NCBI RefSeq assembly: GCF_017638545.1
Contig: NZ_CP072110.1
Location: forward strand, 2,418,001-2,482,000
DNA from: Psychrosphaera ytuae
GTDB taxonomy: Bacteria > Pseudomonadota > Gammaproteobacteria > Enterobacterales > Alteromonadaceae
Length of the DNA stretch: 64,000 nucleotides
Direction of reading: 5' to 3'
Part shown: piece after piece, positions 1-12,007 of the stretch
Layout of the letters: each line of letters starts with the position of its first letter
How positions within the stretch are numbered: position 1 is the stretch's first letter
Program-made: the position numbers and the translations under genes
Notes under the pieces: model-generated
The model's input: only the letters and a program-made list of their open reading frames with translations
Databases searched by the model: none
Told to the model about the DNA's origin: nothing

Positions 1-1
1 C

Positions 2-1789
2 ATTGCGCACGTTGACCACGGTAAAACAACGCTAGTTGACAAACTTCTAGCACAATCAGGTACGCTAGATTCTCGTACTGATTTAGATGAGCGAGTCATG
101 GACTCGAATGACATCGAAAAAGAGCGTGGTATTACCATTCTTGCTAAAAACACGGCTATCGACTGGAACGGCTACCGTGTAAACATCGTAGATACTCCGG
201 GACACGCCGACTTCGGTGGTGAAGTAGAACGTGTTATGTCAATGGTTGACTCTGTATTGCTAATCGTAGATGCGCAAGAAGGTCCGATGCCACAGACGCG
301 TTTCGTTACTCAAAAAGCATTCGCTCAAGGCCTTAAGCCAATCGTTGTTATCAACAAAATTGACAAGCCAGGCGCACGTCCTGACTGGGTAATGGACCAA
401 GTTTTTGACTTGTTCGACAACTTAGGTGCAACTGACGAACAGTTGGACTTCCAAGTTGTTTATGCCTCTGCACTTAACGGTTGGGCTTCTCATGAAGAAG
501 ACGTGACTGGTACAGACATGACGCCATTGTTCGAAACTATCATCGACCAAGTTCCAGCGCCAGAAGTGGATGCCGACGGTGCATTCCAAATGCAGGTTTC
601 TCAGCTTGATTACAGCTCTTACTTAGGTGTTATCGGTGTTGGCCGTATCATGCGTGGCACTGTTAAACCGGGTCAACAAGTAACTGTTCAAACGGCTGCG
701 GGCAAAATCCACAACGGTAAAGTTGGTAAAGTATTTGGTTACTTAGGTCTAGAGCGTTACGAAGCAGATTCAGCGACAGCAGGTGACATCATCGCTATCA
801 CAGGTCTTGGTGAACTTAAGATCTCTGACACTATCTGTTGTCCGACAGAAGTTGAGCCTCTACCGCCACTATCGGTTGATGAGCCAACAGTTACAATGAC
901 ATTCCAGGTAAACACTTCGCCATTTGCTGGTCAAGAAGGTAAGTACGTTACTTCTCGTAACATCCTTGAACGTCTACAAAACGAATTGGTACACAACGTA
1001 GCACTACGCGTTGAAGAAACTGAAGATCCGGACAAGTTCCGCGTTTCAGGTCGTGGTGAATTACACTTAGGTATCTTAATCGAGAACATGCGTCGTGAAG
1101 GTTACGAATTAGCGGTATCTCGCCCTGAAGTAATCATGCGTGAAATCGACGGTGAAATTCAAGAACCGTACGAAACAGTAACCATCGACGTTGAAGAAGC
1201 ACACCAAGGTTCTATCATGGAAAACATGGGCCTTCGTAAAGCTGAACTAACTGACATGGCACCAGATGGTAAAGGTCGTATCCGTATGGACTTCATCATG
1301 CCAAGCCGTGGTTTAATTGGTTTCCAAACTGAATTCATGACATTGACTTCTGGTTCTGGTCTTCTTTACCACACATTTATGGAATACGGTCCGCACAAAG
1401 GTGGTGAGATCGGTGCTCGTAAGAACGGTGTATTGATTGCAAACGCAACAGGTAAGGCACTAACTAACGCACTATTTAACCTTCAAGAACGCGGTCGTAT
1501 GATGATCGGTCACGGTACTGAAGTATACGAAGGTATGATCATCGGTATTCACAGCCGTGACAACGACCTTACGGTTAATGCGCTTAAAGGTAAGCAGTTA
1601 ACGAACGTTCGTGCATCTGGTACTGATGACGCACAGGTTCTTACTCCACCAATTATCATGACGCTTGAACAAGCACTTGAGTTCATCGACGATGACGAAT
1701 TGGTAGAAATCACACCTGAAAACATCCGTATTCGTAAAAAGCACTTAACTGAAGCTGAGCGTAAGCGTGCTTCTCGTGCTAAAGGCTAA
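2..1789 (+). CDS. typA: Ribosome-associated GTPase TypA/BipA (5' end cut off)
   Basis: Translational GTPase of the EF-G family that binds the 70S ribosome and helps ribosome assembly and stress adaptation. The reading frame is already open at the left edge and begins inside the first GTP-binding motif (AHVDHGKT); only about ten N-terminal residues are missing, since about 595 codons are present against a usual 600-610. Other G motifs are visible: ERGITI (G2), DTPGHADF (G3) and NKID (G4), followed by the beta-barrel domain and the BipA-specific C-terminus. Codon use is strongly biased, as in a highly expressed gene. A Rho-independent terminator follows directly. Confidence 0.97.
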   Translation: MAHVDHGKTTLVDKLLAQSGTLDSRTDLDERVMDSNDIEKERGITILAKNTAIDWNGYRVNIVDTPGHADFGGEVERVMSMVDSVLLIVDAQEGPMPQTRFVTQKAFAQGLKPIVVINKIDKPGARPDWVMDQVFDLFDNLGATDEQLDFQVVYASALNGWASHEEDVTGTDMTPLFETIIDQVPAPEVDADGAFQMQVSQLDYSSYLGVIGVGRIMRGTVKPGQQVTVQTAAGKIHNGKVGKVFGYLGLERYEADSATAGDIIAITGLGELKISDTICCPTEVEPLPPLSVDEPTVTMTFQVNTSPFAGQEGKYVTSRNILERLQNELVHNVALRVEETEDPDKFRVSGRGELHLGILIENMRREGYELAVSRPEVIMREIDGEIQEPYETVTIDVEEAHQGSIMENMGLRKAELTDMAPDGKGRIRMDFIMPSRGLIGFQTEFMTLTSGSGLLYHTFMEYGPHKGGEIGARKNGVLIANATGKALTNALFNLQERGRMMIGHGTEVYEGMIIGIHSRDNDLTVNALKGKQLTNVRASGTDDAQVLTPPIIMTLEQALEFIDDDELVEITPENIRIRKKHLTEAERKRASRAKG

Positions 1790-1811
1790 TCCCTTTTAAA
1801 AACGATATCTG

Positions 1812-1844
1812 AAAAATCCCTGGCTTTGGCCGGGGATTTTTTTG
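1812..1844 (+). terminator. Rho-independent terminator after typA
   Basis: A GC-rich hairpin whose arms contain AAAATCCC and GGGATTTT around a short loop, followed by a T run. It begins 23 bases after the typA stop codon. Confidence 0.9.
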
Positions 1845-1959
1845 TCTGCGATTTGATTATCGAGATATTAAAGGCTTGTATCTAATTTCACTGGCACGTT
1901 TGTTGAAACTTCTCTCATAAATAAAGTTTAAAGCGCAGCATTATGAGCGAAGGAAGTAG

Positions 1960-2856
1960 ATGGAAGACCAACTAATACAAAGGTTTATTGAGGAAAATAA
2001 GTTACCTCAGTCATTTTATAATGTTGCACTAAAGTGGTTCATTCCAATCGCTGAACAACTTCATAAGCACAAAAATGAAGCACATACTCCTTTTTTTGTC
2101 GGCTTTAACGGATGTCAGGGGTCGGGAAAATCAACGCTTTGTGCATTTATCGAATATTACCTTGCTCGAGTTTATAAAGTTAATTCAGTCACCTTATCCT
2201 TAGATGATTTTTATTTATCTCGTCAACAACGACAGGCATTAGCGTCTGAAGTGCACCAGTTGTTTATTACCAGGGGCGTTCCGGGTACACATGATATGGC
2301 ATCGCTGACTTCAGTGTTGCATAAGTTAAAGAATCGAGAACTTGGCTTTGCTATTCCAAGATTTAATAAAGCGACAGATAACCCACATCCCATCGAGGCT
2401 TGGGGCTTCATTGATAAGCCCGTTGAATTGGTTTTAATAGAAGGTTGGTGCTGGGGCACTCGTCCGCAATCGCCTTTTCAGCTAAGTGAGCCCGTTAACA
2501 GTCTAGAAGAAAAAGAGGATGGCAAAGGAGTTTGGCGCCAGTATTCGGACCGAGTTCTCGAACAAGCTTTTTTGCCTTTGTACAACTTAATGGACTTTTG
2601 GATCATGCTCAAGGCGCCGAGCTTTGATTGTGTTTTTGAATGGCGGTTAGAGCAGGAGCAGAGGCTTAGAGCTGTTGCTTCTAAAAATGCATCTGGATTG
2701 ATGACTGCTAACCAACTGCGCCGATTTGTTTCACATTATCAAAGGCTCACTGAACACACACTTAATAGTCATCGCAATTTTGATTTAGTAATAGAGCTAG
2801 CTCCTGATCGCAGTATCAACCAGGTCGTTTCACGCCCAATATCAGGAGTAAAGTAA
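1960..2856 (+). CDS. D-glycerate kinase, P-loop (GLYK) type
   Basis: P-loop kinase of 298 residues, of the D-glycerate 3-kinase/YggC-like family. The Walker A motif GFNGCQGSGKST lies at residues 48-59, and the LSLDDFYL segment that follows is typical of the uridine-kinase-like fold. Glycerate is the expected substrate and 3-phosphoglycerate the product. The context supports this: the gene overlaps by one base (TAATG) a phosphoglycerate-sugar phosphatase, and the cluster ends with a phosphorylase that would release glycerate. It is the first gene of a four-gene unit, with a GAAGGAAG-like ribosome site before the start. The family is firm; the substrate is partly inferred from neighbours. Confidence 0.8.
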   Translation: MEDQLIQRFIEENKLPQSFYNVALKWFIPIAEQLHKHKNEAHTPFFVGFNGCQGSGKSTLCAFIEYYLARVYKVNSVTLSLDDFYLSRQQRQALASEVHQLFITRGVPGTHDMASLTSVLHKLKNRELGFAIPRFNKATDNPHPIEAWGFIDKPVELVLIEGWCWGTRPQSPFQLSEPVNSLEEKEDGKGVWRQYSDRVLEQAFLPLYNLMDFWIMLKAPSFDCVFEWRLEQEQRLRAVASKNASGLMTANQLRRFVSHYQRLTEHTLNSHRNFDLVIELAPDRSINQVVSRPISGVK

Positions 2857-3704
2857 TGAGCGATGTCCCAGCTTTTGTTGTTTTTACTGACCTAGATGGC
2901 ACCCTGCTAGACCACTTTGACTACAACTTTGAAGCCGCCAAGCCGACCTTATTACAACTTCAGCACGCCAGTATTCCCGTAATTCCAAATACGAGTAAAA
3001 CTTTTGCCGAGCTTAAAGTGATCACTGAACAAATCGGCCTTAACACGCCTTTTATTGTCGAAAATGGGGCTGCGGTTTATATACCTCGGGATTATTTTCC
3101 CCAAGTACCGCAGGGGTGTGTGCAAATAGATGAGTTTTGGTGTAAATCGTTTACGATTGCAAGAGACGAAATTTTAGATTTCTTAAATCAGCTTCCCTCG
3201 AGTTTATGTGATGCATTTATTGGTTTTTCACAAATGAGCTCAGATCAAATCGCATTAGAAACCGGCCTGTCTAAACAAGACGCTTTGTTAGCGTCCAAAA
3301 AACAATTCAGCGAGCCCATTAAGTGGCTAGGTAACGAGCGTCAAAAGCAACAGTTGGCGATTTATTTGTCCGACCGTGGTGCAAATATGTTGGAAGGGGG
3401 ACGTTTTTTTCACATTAGCGGGCAAACCAATAAAGGCCATGCAATGCAATGGCTTACAAATGAATTCAGATTACAGTTTGGTGTAGAGCACTCAATTAAA
3501 GGTGGACTAATGACCATCGCCTTAGGAGATAGCTACAACGATATCGACATGTTGGAAGTTGCTGATGTTGCTGTTCAAATCCGCTCTCACAAACACGCAT
3601 ATCCTAGGCTCAAACGCACAGAGTCATTAATTCAAACATCGCAAATGGGGCCTGAGGGCTGGGCTGAAGGCATTAATCAAATAATTAAAGAGTTTCATAA
3701 ATAG
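2856..3704 (+). CDS. HAD-IIB phosphatase, mannosyl/glucosyl-3-phosphoglycerate phosphatase type
   Basis: Haloacid-dehalogenase family IIB hydrolase of 282 residues, in the mannosyl-3-phosphoglycerate phosphatase/YedP group. The nucleophile motif FTDLDGTLLDH has Asp12 and Asp14, and the C-terminal metal motif GDSYNDIDML is intact. The predicted step removes phosphate from a glycosyl-3-phosphoglycerate to give the compatible solute glycosylglycerate. Its start codon overlaps the kinase stop, so the two are translationally coupled; the glycosyltransferase that would supply its substrate lies 23 bases downstream. Whether glucosyl or mannosyl substrate is preferred cannot be read from sequence. 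The GH13 phosphorylase two genes on favours glucosyl. Confidence 0.82.
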   Translation: MSDVPAFVVFTDLDGTLLDHFDYNFEAAKPTLLQLQHASIPVIPNTSKTFAELKVITEQIGLNTPFIVENGAAVYIPRDYFPQVPQGCVQIDEFWCKSFTIARDEILDFLNQLPSSLCDAFIGFSQMSSDQIALETGLSKQDALLASKKQFSEPIKWLGNERQKQQLAIYLSDRGANMLEGGRFFHISGQTNKGHAMQWLTNEFRLQFGVEHSIKGGLMTIALGDSYNDIDMLEVADVAVQIRSHKHAYPRLKRTESLIQTSQMGPEGWAEGINQIIKEFHK

Positions 3705-3727
3705 TGTGAGAGCACGAGGAGACAACG

Positions 3728-4981
3728 ATGGCAGACTTTTATCAAAACGGTGTGGTCACCACGATGCATAACTTAACCCAACGCAGCACGGAGGACTTGG
3801 AAAAGGAGTTGATTTCGTTTGCGAAGTCTCGGCCGCTTGGTTTGATTTTACCGAGTTTGTATTCTGAGCTTCAAGGACCTGCATTGAGTAAGATAGTCCG
3901 AAACTTGACTAATGTTCCGTATTTAAATCAGATTGTTATCGGTCTCGACAGAGCCAACCTACAAGAATACCAACACGCTTTGTCATTTTTTGACGAATTA
4001 CCACAACATCACCGTATATTGTGGAATGATGGGCCGAGACTACAAGCACTGCACAAAAAGTTAGACAAATTGGGTCTGGCTCCCACTGAATTAGGAAAAG
4101 GTCGTAACGTTTGGTATTGCATGGGCTATGTGTTAGCAACTGAGCGGGCGGAAGCTGTCGCACTTCACGATTGTGATATTACGACGTACGACCGTCAGTT
4201 ATTGGCACGCTTGATTTACCCAGTGGCCAACCCTTTACTGCACTTTGAGTTTAGTAAGGGGTTTTATGCACGAGTCGCGAACGACAAGTTAAATGGCCGA
4301 GTTACCCGCCTGTTAGTCACTCCCTTGTTAAAAGCATTGCAAAAAGTATTGGGTTACAACGAGTATTTAGAGTACATGGATAGCTTTAGGTATTCGTTAT
4401 CGGGTGAGTTTTCGTTTCGACGTGATGTCCTAAATGACCTGCGTATACCAAGTGATTGGGGACTAGAGATAGGTGTACTGTCCGAAATGCATCGCAATTA
4501 TGGTGCTAACCGCATTTGTCAGGTCGATATCGCCGATAATTACGACCACAAACACCAAGACGTGTCTTTTGAAAGCACCGAGGCGGGTTTATCTAAGATG
4601 TCCATCGACATCACCAAAGCGCTCTTTAGAAAGTTAGCTACACAAGGGCACGTAATTAATGCCGAAAATCTCCGTACCATCAAAGCAACCTATTTTAGGA
4701 TCGCCCTAGACTATATCGAAACCTACCGCAGTGATGCGTTAATTAATGGCTTGAGTTTGGATATTCACCTAGAGGAACAATCGGTCGAAATGTTTGCCAA
4801 AAACATCATGGAAGCAGGCGAACTATTTAATGCCAACCCGATGCAAACACCGTTTATTCCATCTTGGAGTCGAGTTGTTAGCGCCATGCCGTCTGTACTC
4901 AGTGAATTAAAACAAGCGGTTGAAGAGGACTATCAAGAGTTTAGCGGCCATTTAAAAAAGCCAACATTGGCGACGGCATAG
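3728..4981 (+). CDS. gpgS: Glucosyl-3-phosphoglycerate synthase-like glycosyltransferase
   Basis: GT-A type glycosyltransferase of 417 residues resembling glucosyl-3-phosphoglycerate synthases. An LPSLYSEL segment (residues 41-48) sits in the nucleotide-sugar half, and the metal-binding D-C-D motif is at 148-150 in VALHDCDITTYDR. The predicted reaction transfers glucose from an NDP-glucose to 3-phosphoglycerate in the cytoplasm. A good Shine-Dalgarno (GAGGAG) precedes the start. Between the phosphatase and a sugar phosphorylase, it forms the synthetic half of a glucosylglycerate module. The donor sugar is inferred; a mannosyl enzyme is less likely given the GH13 neighbour. Confidence 0.72.
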   Translation: MADFYQNGVVTTMHNLTQRSTEDLEKELISFAKSRPLGLILPSLYSELQGPALSKIVRNLTNVPYLNQIVIGLDRANLQEYQHALSFFDELPQHHRILWNDGPRLQALHKKLDKLGLAPTELGKGRNVWYCMGYVLATERAEAVALHDCDITTYDRQLLARLIYPVANPLLHFEFSKGFYARVANDKLNGRVTRLLVTPLLKALQKVLGYNEYLEYMDSFRYSLSGEFSFRRDVLNDLRIPSDWGLEIGVLSEMHRNYGANRICQVDIADNYDHKHQDVSFESTEAGLSKMSIDITKALFRKLATQGHVINAENLRTIKATYFRIALDYIETYRSDALINGLSLDIHLEEQSVEMFAKNIMEAGELFNANPMQTPFIPSWSRVVSAMPSVLSELKQAVEEDYQEFSGHLKKPTLATA

Positions 4982-5006
4982 AATTTAAGTGGAATAGGAG
5001 CGGGCG

Positions 5007-6749
5007 ATGGCACAAATTGATTTAACCCAAAAATTGGTTCAACAACTTACCGTGATTTATCAAGACGTGGAAGCGGTGTCCGATTATGAAGGCTTGGCAC
5101 AACGTCTATTGACCGAAATGCGAACGGCGGAAAGCTTTAAAGTCCCAGAGCCATTTGCTAATCACTGGTCAGAGAAAGACGTAGTCATGATCACCTATGG
5201 TGACTCAGTACAAAGCGAAGGTGAAAAGCCGTTACAGACCTTACAGCGCTTTATGACGACGTTTACCGACGATACGATAAATAGCGTGCATATATTGCCG
5301 TTTTTTCCGTATAGCTCCGATGATGGTTTTTCGGTCATTGACTATTCTTCGGTGAATGATGGTCTAGGAGATTGGCAGGACATCTCTGATATTGCTAGCG
5401 AACGAAAATTAATGGCCGATTTGGTAATAAACCATTGCTCGAGTCGCAGTGCTTGGTTCCAAAACTTTATAAAAGGCGAAGGCAAGGGTCACGATTACTT
5501 TTTTACCGCCAGCTTATCGGATGATTTGTCTAAAGTCGTTAGACCGAGAACGTCACCTTTACTCAGACCGACAGAAACCGCAAATGGACTGCAGCAAGTT
5601 TGGTGTACATTCAGTCATGATCAGGTTGACTTGGACTTTCGCAATCCTGAGGTGTTGGTGACCTTTGTGTCGATAATTCGTCAGTACCTCGATGCCGGTG
5701 TTCGTATTTTCAGACTCGATGCCGTGGCGTTTTTGTGGAAGATCCCGGGTGGTCCTTGTATTAACTTACCTCACACTCATGAGGTGATTCGTTTGCTGCG
5801 TAGCTTGATTGAGCACACGGTATCAGACGCGTTAATCATCACCGAAACCAACATTCCAAACAGTCAAAACCTGACTTACTTTGGTAATGCCAATGAAGCG
5901 CATGCGATCTACAACTTTTCTTTGCCACCACTGCTGGTCAACGCTCTCATAACCGGCAGTTGCCAATACCTTAAGCGCTGGTTAATGAGTATGCCGCCGT
6001 CTCAAAATGGCACCTTTTATTTTAATTTTATTGCCTCGCACGATGGTATTGGTTTACGTCCAGCAGAAGGTCTTTTGTCCGAGCAAGAAATTTATACTCT
6101 GGTCAACACCATGCAAGAGCGCGGTGGTCGTGTATCGTGGCGAACCGGTGAACAAGGTGAACAAAAGCCCTACGAAATCAATATTGCACTATTTGATGCA
6201 TTACAGGGCACAGTTGACGGTGAGGACAGCAAAGGATTAGAGCGCTATTTATGTGCTCATGCCGTAATGCTGGGCTTAGAAGGCGTTCCGGGCATTTATA
6301 TTCACTCCTTGATTGGTACTCGTAACGACTATGACAAAATAAAACACACCGGCCAAAACCGCTCTATTAACCGACATAATTGGCAATTTAATGAACTCGA
6401 AGCGGTACTTAGTAATAAGTTTAACGAGCACCACAAAGTACTATCGAGACTAAAAGCGTTAATTACAATTCGTATCAAACAAGCCGCTTTTCATCCCAAT
6501 GCGGTACAGTTTGTATTGCATTTAGGCTCAAAGCTGTTTGGCTTTTGGCGACAAAGTTTGGATCGAAAACAAAGTATATTTTGCGTCAGTAATGTGAGTA
6601 ACGAAGAGGTACCGCTTAGGTTGTCTGAGTTGAACTTAGTGATTAATAATCAATGGTGGGATTTGATTTCGGATAATGAAATTGCCGACATAAGCGCCGA
6701 ATTACCACTCAAACCATACCAAACGGTATGGCTGAGTAATAAAATTTGA
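5007..6749 (+). CDS. GH13 sucrose-phosphorylase-like enzyme, likely glucosylglycerate phosphorylase
   Basis: Alpha-amylase superfamily sugar phosphorylase of 580 residues. Catalytic features are present: nucleophile Asp238 in [10 protein letters not shown], acid/base Glu280 in IITETNI, and the transition-state Asp346 in [10 protein letters not shown]. Subfamily GH13_18 includes sucrose phosphorylase and glucosylglycerate phosphorylase. In a cluster with a glycerate kinase and a glycosyl-phosphoglycerate synthase, phosphorolysis of glucosylglycerate to glucose-1-phosphate and glycerate is the best guess. It is last in the operon, with a GGAG ribosome site, and converges on dbpA with an 18-base gap and no obvious hairpin between them. 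Confidence 0.8.
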   Translation: MAQIDLTQKLVQQLTVIYQDVEAVSDYEGLAQRLLTEMRTAESFKVPEPFANHWSEKDVVMITYGDSVQSEGEKPLQTLQRFMTTFTDDTINSVHILPFFPYSSDDGFSVIDYSSVNDGLGDWQDISDIASERKLMADLVINHCSSRSAWFQNFIKGEGKGHDYFFTASLSDDLSKVVRPRTSPLLRPTETANGLQQVWCTFSHDQVDLDFRNPEVLVTFVSIIRQYLDAGVRIFRLDAVAFLWKIPGGPCINLPHTHEVIRLLRSLIEHTVSDALIITETNIPNSQNLTYFGNANEAHAIYNFSLPPLLVNALITGSCQYLKRWLMSMPPSQNGTFYFNFIASHDGIGLRPAEGLLSEQEIYTLVNTMQERGGRVSWRTGEQGEQKPYEINIALFDALQGTVDGEDSKGLERYLCAHAVMLGLEGVPGIYIHSLIGTRNDYDKIKHTGQNRSINRHNWQFNELEAVLSNKFNEHHKVLSRLKALITIRIKQAAFHPNAVQFVLHLGSKLFGFWRQSLDRKQSIFCVSNVSNEEVPLRLSELNLVINNQWWDLISDNEIADISAELPLKPYQTVWLSNKI

Positions 6750-6767
6750 GTTTGCTTTGGTGAGAGA

Positions 6768-8165
6768 TTAGCGCAGAAGCCAAGCTCTGAATTTTTTGCC
6801 TTTAAGCTTGCCTTCTTCCAGCTGCTTGGCGGCTTTTTTGGCGATGCTTTTATTAACGGCGACATAGCTGTACATGCTAAACATATTGATTTTGCCGATA
6901 TCGTCACCCGAAATACTGTCGTTTGACGTAAGCGCTCCTAAGATGTCACCTGGGCGAATCTTCTGCTTTTTACCACCGTTAATACGGATAGTACGCATCT
7001 CGGCTTTGACCACTGGATTTTGCAAAACTGAATCATTAGGTAAATCAGAATAACTGATGGTTCTGTCTAGGTAATCTTCAATTAAACCAATTTTGTATCC
7101 ATCATTTGGGCCTACTAGGCTAGCAGCTAAACCTTTTTGGCCGGCGCGACCAGTACGGCCGATACGGTGGATGTGCACTTCAGTATCGTGTGCAAGTTGG
7201 TAATTAATTACTAACTCCAAGTCTTTTATGTCTAAACCGCGGGCAGCGACGTCAGTAGCCACCAGAACGGTTCGGCTACCGTTGCTAAACTGACTTAGTA
7301 CTTGATCGCGATCTCTTTGTTCTAAGTCACCATGCAGTGCCGCCACGTCAAAGCCTAAGTCGTACAAATCATCTGCGACAAGCTGAGTTTCTTTTTTGGT
7401 GTTACAAAACACGACGGCTGATTTAGCTTGGTGTTTCATTAAAAGTAATTCAGTGGCGGCAAGGCGCTCATCGTTATCAGCAATTTCGTAAAACGCTTGA
7501 TTGATGCTCGAGGCTTCGTGGTTAGATTCGACTTTTACTTTAATTGGGTTACGCAAAAAGCGATTAGCGACTTTTTCGACATTGCTTTCGAATGTGGCAC
7601 TAAATAATAGAGTTTGGCGCTCTGTAGGAGCTGCTTCAATGACTGCATCCATCGCTGACTGAAACCCCATTTCCAACATGCGGTCTGCTTCGTCTAAAAC
7701 CAGAGTATTAAGTTCTGACAAATCGATGCGGTCTTTATTTAAGTGATCTTCAATACGACCTGGCGTACCAACCAATATGTGTGCACCGTGCTCCAGTGAG
7801 CTGATTTGCGGGCTCATTGGTGTGCCGCCACATAGAGTTAATACCTTTATATTGTGAATGCCACGAGCGAGCGTTCGGATTTCTTTAGCGACTTGGTCGG
7901 CCAGTTCTCGCGTAGGGCATAACACCAAGGCCTGAACGCGAAACCGTTTAACATCTAAATTTTGTAAAATACCCAATGAAAATGCCGCGGTTTTACCAGA
8001 GCCTGTTTTTGCTTGTCCAATGACGTCTTTTCCCTCGATGATGGTAGGTAAGCTTTGGGCCTGAATGTCCGTCATGGAAGTAAAGTCGAGACTTTTTAAG
8101 GTCGCGAGCAATTCGGGTTTGAGTTGAATGGTATCAAAAGCTGGGGCGGTCACTGTTTTACTCAC
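6768..8165 (-). CDS. dbpA: ATP-dependent RNA helicase DbpA
   Basis: DEAD-box helicase of 465 residues involved in 50S subunit assembly, guided to 23S rRNA hairpin 92 by its C-terminal RNA-binding domain. Visible motifs are AKTGSGKTAA (Walker A), PTRELA, LDEADRML, LLFSATF and HRIGRTGRAG; the last 75 or so residues form the DbpA-type RNA-recognition domain (motif IRPGDILGAL). The start is GTG; no upstream ATG is in frame close by. It faces the glucosylglycerate operon tail to tail. Confidence 0.93.
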   Translation of the reverse strand: MSKTVTAPAFDTIQLKPELLATLKSLDFTSMTDIQAQSLPTIIEGKDVIGQAKTGSGKTAAFSLGILQNLDVKRFRVQALVLCPTRELADQVAKEIRTLARGIHNIKVLTLCGGTPMSPQISSLEHGAHILVGTPGRIEDHLNKDRIDLSELNTLVLDEADRMLEMGFQSAMDAVIEAAPTERQTLLFSATFESNVEKVANRFLRNPIKVKVESNHEASSINQAFYEIADNDERLAATELLLMKHQAKSAVVFCNTKKETQLVADDLYDLGFDVAALHGDLEQRDRDQVLSQFSNGSRTVLVATDVAARGLDIKDLELVINYQLAHDTEVHIHRIGRTGRAGQKGLAASLVGPNDGYKIGLIEDYLDRTISYSDLPNDSVLQNPVVKAEMRTIRINGGKKQKIRPGDILGALTSNDSISGDDIGKINMFSMYSYVAVNKSIAKKAAKQLEEGKLKGKKFRAWLLR

Positions 8166-8250
8166 TTATCGATTGGGATTGGCTATTAGTTCGCTGGGAA
8201 TGGCGGGATTCTAACAGAACCAGCCCAACTGTGCTGAACTAACTCTCAGG

Positions 8251-8934
8251 TTATTTTGGCGTAGAGAGTTTTAATAAGTTGATCAGGTCAGATTCCATTT
8301 CGTCGGCTAACTTACCATTGATAAGTCCGGCCGATACGCTACCGCCAAAATTGGTGTACATCACTACTGTGACATTGGTCTCTATATCCGCCATATCTGC
8401 ATTGGAAGAAGGTTCGATGACATAATGTGAATAGGCAAACCCTCGAACTGTTCTTTTTTCTACTTCCACGTGCAAGTCTGACGGGATAAAGCGCATTTCT
8501 AAACGATCAGAGGAACGTTGCGTGTCGCTCAAAAAAACAAAGCTGCGGTCAGTGATAGGCCACGGCATGTCAATATTGGTATAAACAATTGCCTTGTCGT
8601 CTGTGATTTGTCTTAGTGTTTTAGAAGACTTACAACGACTGAGCCATTGCCAACAAGCGTCATTCTGAGGAAATAATAATACGGCTTGGTCAAATGGCAC
8701 GGACAAACTCAAGGTGGCTTTTACTGCTTTGAAGTCAAAATCGTCTATAGTTGCAGTTTCAATTGAGTATTTGGGTTCGACAATTTCTGGCTGCCATTTT
8801 AGATTTGCGTAGGTACTGATCTGTTCTGGAATACCGTATTTTTCAAGTTCATTGGCATCTGCCTTTGCGATACTAACCACAACCACCAAGCTCAACAACA
8901 AACTAGTACTCAAAACAAAGCGATTAAACGTCAT
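8251..8934 (-). CDS. START-domain-like periplasmic protein
   Basis: Secreted protein of 227 residues with a clear signal peptide (hydrophobic core SLLLSLVVVVSIA, cleavage probably near AKA-DA). The rest has the layout of START/SRPBCC lipid-binding domains: a hydrophobic-pocket segment, then the conserved MPWPITDRSFVF stretch typical of bacterial START proteins. Its ligand is unknown. It is a single gene, transcribed in the same direction as dbpA but with its own upstream region. Confidence 0.75.
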   Translation of the reverse strand: MTFNRFVLSTSLLLSLVVVVSIAKADANELEKYGIPEQISTYANLKWQPEIVEPKYSIETATIDDFDFKAVKATLSLSVPFDQAVLLFPQNDACWQWLSRCKSSKTLRQITDDKAIVYTNIDMPWPITDRSFVFLSDTQRSSDRLEMRFIPSDLHVEVEKRTVRGFAYSHYVIEPSSNADMADIETNVTVVMYTNFGGSVSAGLINGKLADEMESDLINLLKLSTPK

Positions 8935-9153
8935 AACCCAAAGCCCAGTATCTCAACTATTCACCATCAGATGAATAAAGGTTAGTCTATTTTTACTAAT
9001 TTTAAATTCACTTTGGCTTTTTTGATGATACTACTAAGAAGCATACTAAACGGCAGGCACTCAGCTAGTTAGGCGGTACTATGTTCGTTGGTGGAACAAG
9101 TTGCTCAACATGTGGTGAACTTAATTAAATCTAAAGTGCCAGGAGAATTCGAA

Positions 9154-9609
9154 ATGAAACAAACTTTAATTTTATTATTATTTTTTAGCTTTAGTCCCTT
9201 AGCGTCCGACATAAAGTATAGCTTTGGTTATGGGGCTCTAACAAGTGGGGTAGGTGCTAGGCTATCTGTCACTGAGGGACAAAATACAGCATTTATTTCT
9301 ACGGGTTGCTGGAATGTTTTTGCAGAGTCGTTAGAAGGTAATGCCTGTGGTGGTACTTTTGGGCTACAAAGTAGTTACCTTTTTCCCGGCAACAATCATA
9401 CCTTTGGATTAGCATATGGAAATTTAGATTATGAAGTTGATCCTGTAACCGGGGCAGACTCTACCATCTACGGGGTAAGTATAAATTATAGTTACTTTAT
9501 GAATGGGATGGGAGAATCAGGAGCATGGATTGGGGCTGGCTATGGTAATGGCTCTGGCGACTATAAAGATATTAGTGAAGTTTTTCTTAATATTGGATAC
9601 CAGTTTTAA
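9154..9609 (+). CDS. Small outer-membrane-like beta-barrel protein, unrecognised
   Basis: A 151-residue secreted protein of unknown function. I chose the ATG at 9154 rather than one 66 bases upstream because AGGAGA lies just before it and the N-terminus then becomes a normal signal peptide (KQTLILLLFFSFSPLAS). The mature part is rich in Gly, Tyr and alternating polar/hydrophobic residues and ends in Gly-Tyr-Gln-Phe, a typical beta-barrel assembly signal. Two Cys (in STGCWN and NACGG) may form a disulfide. It is more AT-rich than its neighbours and stands alone. Confidence 0.6.
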   Translation: MKQTLILLLFFSFSPLASDIKYSFGYGALTSGVGARLSVTEGQNTAFISTGCWNVFAESLEGNACGGTFGLQSSYLFPGNNHTFGLAYGNLDYEVDPVTGADSTIYGVSINYSYFMNGMGESGAWIGAGYGNGSGDYKDISEVFLNIGYQF

Positions 9610-9716
9610 ATTGTTGCACTAGTCCACACTAATTGTATTTGATTGATAACATTTAACAATTGAGTTTGATGTTCTAAATCAATAGGCAAGTTAAATGTCT
9701 AGAGCAGTCTATAATT

Positions 9717-9750
9717 AAAGAAGCCCAAGTATTTCAACTTGGGCTTCTTT
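9717..9750 (-). terminator. Terminator of groESL (works both ways)
   Basis: A perfect 14-base inverted repeat (arms AAAGAAGCCCAAGT and ACTTGGGCTTCTTT) with a six-base loop, placed 38 bases after the groEL stop. Flanking T/A runs on both strands would also end transcription from the 9154-9609 gene. Confidence 0.9.
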
Positions 9751-9788
9751 GTTAAGCTTTAGGACTAACAAGTAGAGTAAAAGCGCTA

Positions 9789-11444
<1,656 letters not shown>

Positions 11445-11466
11445 CTATTGTTCGAGTAAAAGGGGA

Positions 11467-11757
11467 TTATTCTACGATTGCTAAGATGTCTGATTCAGAC
11501 ATGATTAGCACTTCTTGGCCGTCAAGCTTTTCTGTTTTGACGCCGTACCCTTCGCTAAAGATAACTGTGTCGCCAACTTTAACGTCTAAAGGACGAACGT
11601 CACCGTTTTCTAAAATACGACCGTTACCAACTGCAATGACTTCACCGCGAGTCGACTTTTCTGCTGCAGATCCAGTCAGAACAATGCCGCCTGCTGATTT
11701 GGTTTCTTGCTCGTTGCGCTTAACGATTAAGCGGTCGTGTAGAGGACGAATGCTCAT
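11467..11757 (-). CDS. groES: Co-chaperonin GroES
   Basis: The 96-residue lid of the chaperonin: [14 protein letters not shown] at the N-terminus and a mobile loop around [12 protein letters not shown]. It is the first gene of the groESL operon, with a GGAGATAATG ribosome site and a heat-shock type promoter about 80 bases upstream. Confidence 0.98.
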   Translation of the reverse strand: MSIRPLHDRLIVKRNEQETKSAGGIVLTGSAAEKSTRGEVIAVGNGRILENGDVRPLDVKVGDTVIFSEGYGVKTEKLDGQEVLIMSESDILAIVE

Positions 11758-11835
11758 TGGTCATTATCTCCGATATATGTGTGTTTATAATGAGCCACGC
11801 ACAGTGCGTGACAAACTAAAATCTTTGTGTGCTTG

Positions 11836-11864
11836 TATATAGGGGTGGGAACACAGAATCCAAG
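11836..11864 (-). promoter_or_regulatory. Sigma-32-like heat-shock promoter of groESL
   Basis: On the minus strand CTTGGA (-35, 11859-11864) and CCCCTATATA (-10, 11836-11845) are separated by 13 bases. This resembles the RpoH consensus CTTGAA / CCCCATNT with its C-rich -10 and short spacer. Seen directly; function is inferred from the motif and the downstream gene. Confidence 0.75.
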
Positions 11865-12007
11865 TCTGGACGAATAAATTTTTTTAAAATTTTTTGGAAT
11901 AATTTTAGAGGTATCAAGAATGAACGCCGTTTATAACAAGATGCATAATTTTAGCGGCTTTACGGAGTATGTATGGTTACTGATAACGAGGCGTAACAAT
12001 ACACCGA

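Noticed and set aside
9076..9130. GTTAGGCG sequence upstream of the 9154 gene, resembling an integron attC core
   Set aside because: No matching partner core (GCCTAAC) or paired L sites at attC spacing, no integrase, and no neighbouring cassettes.
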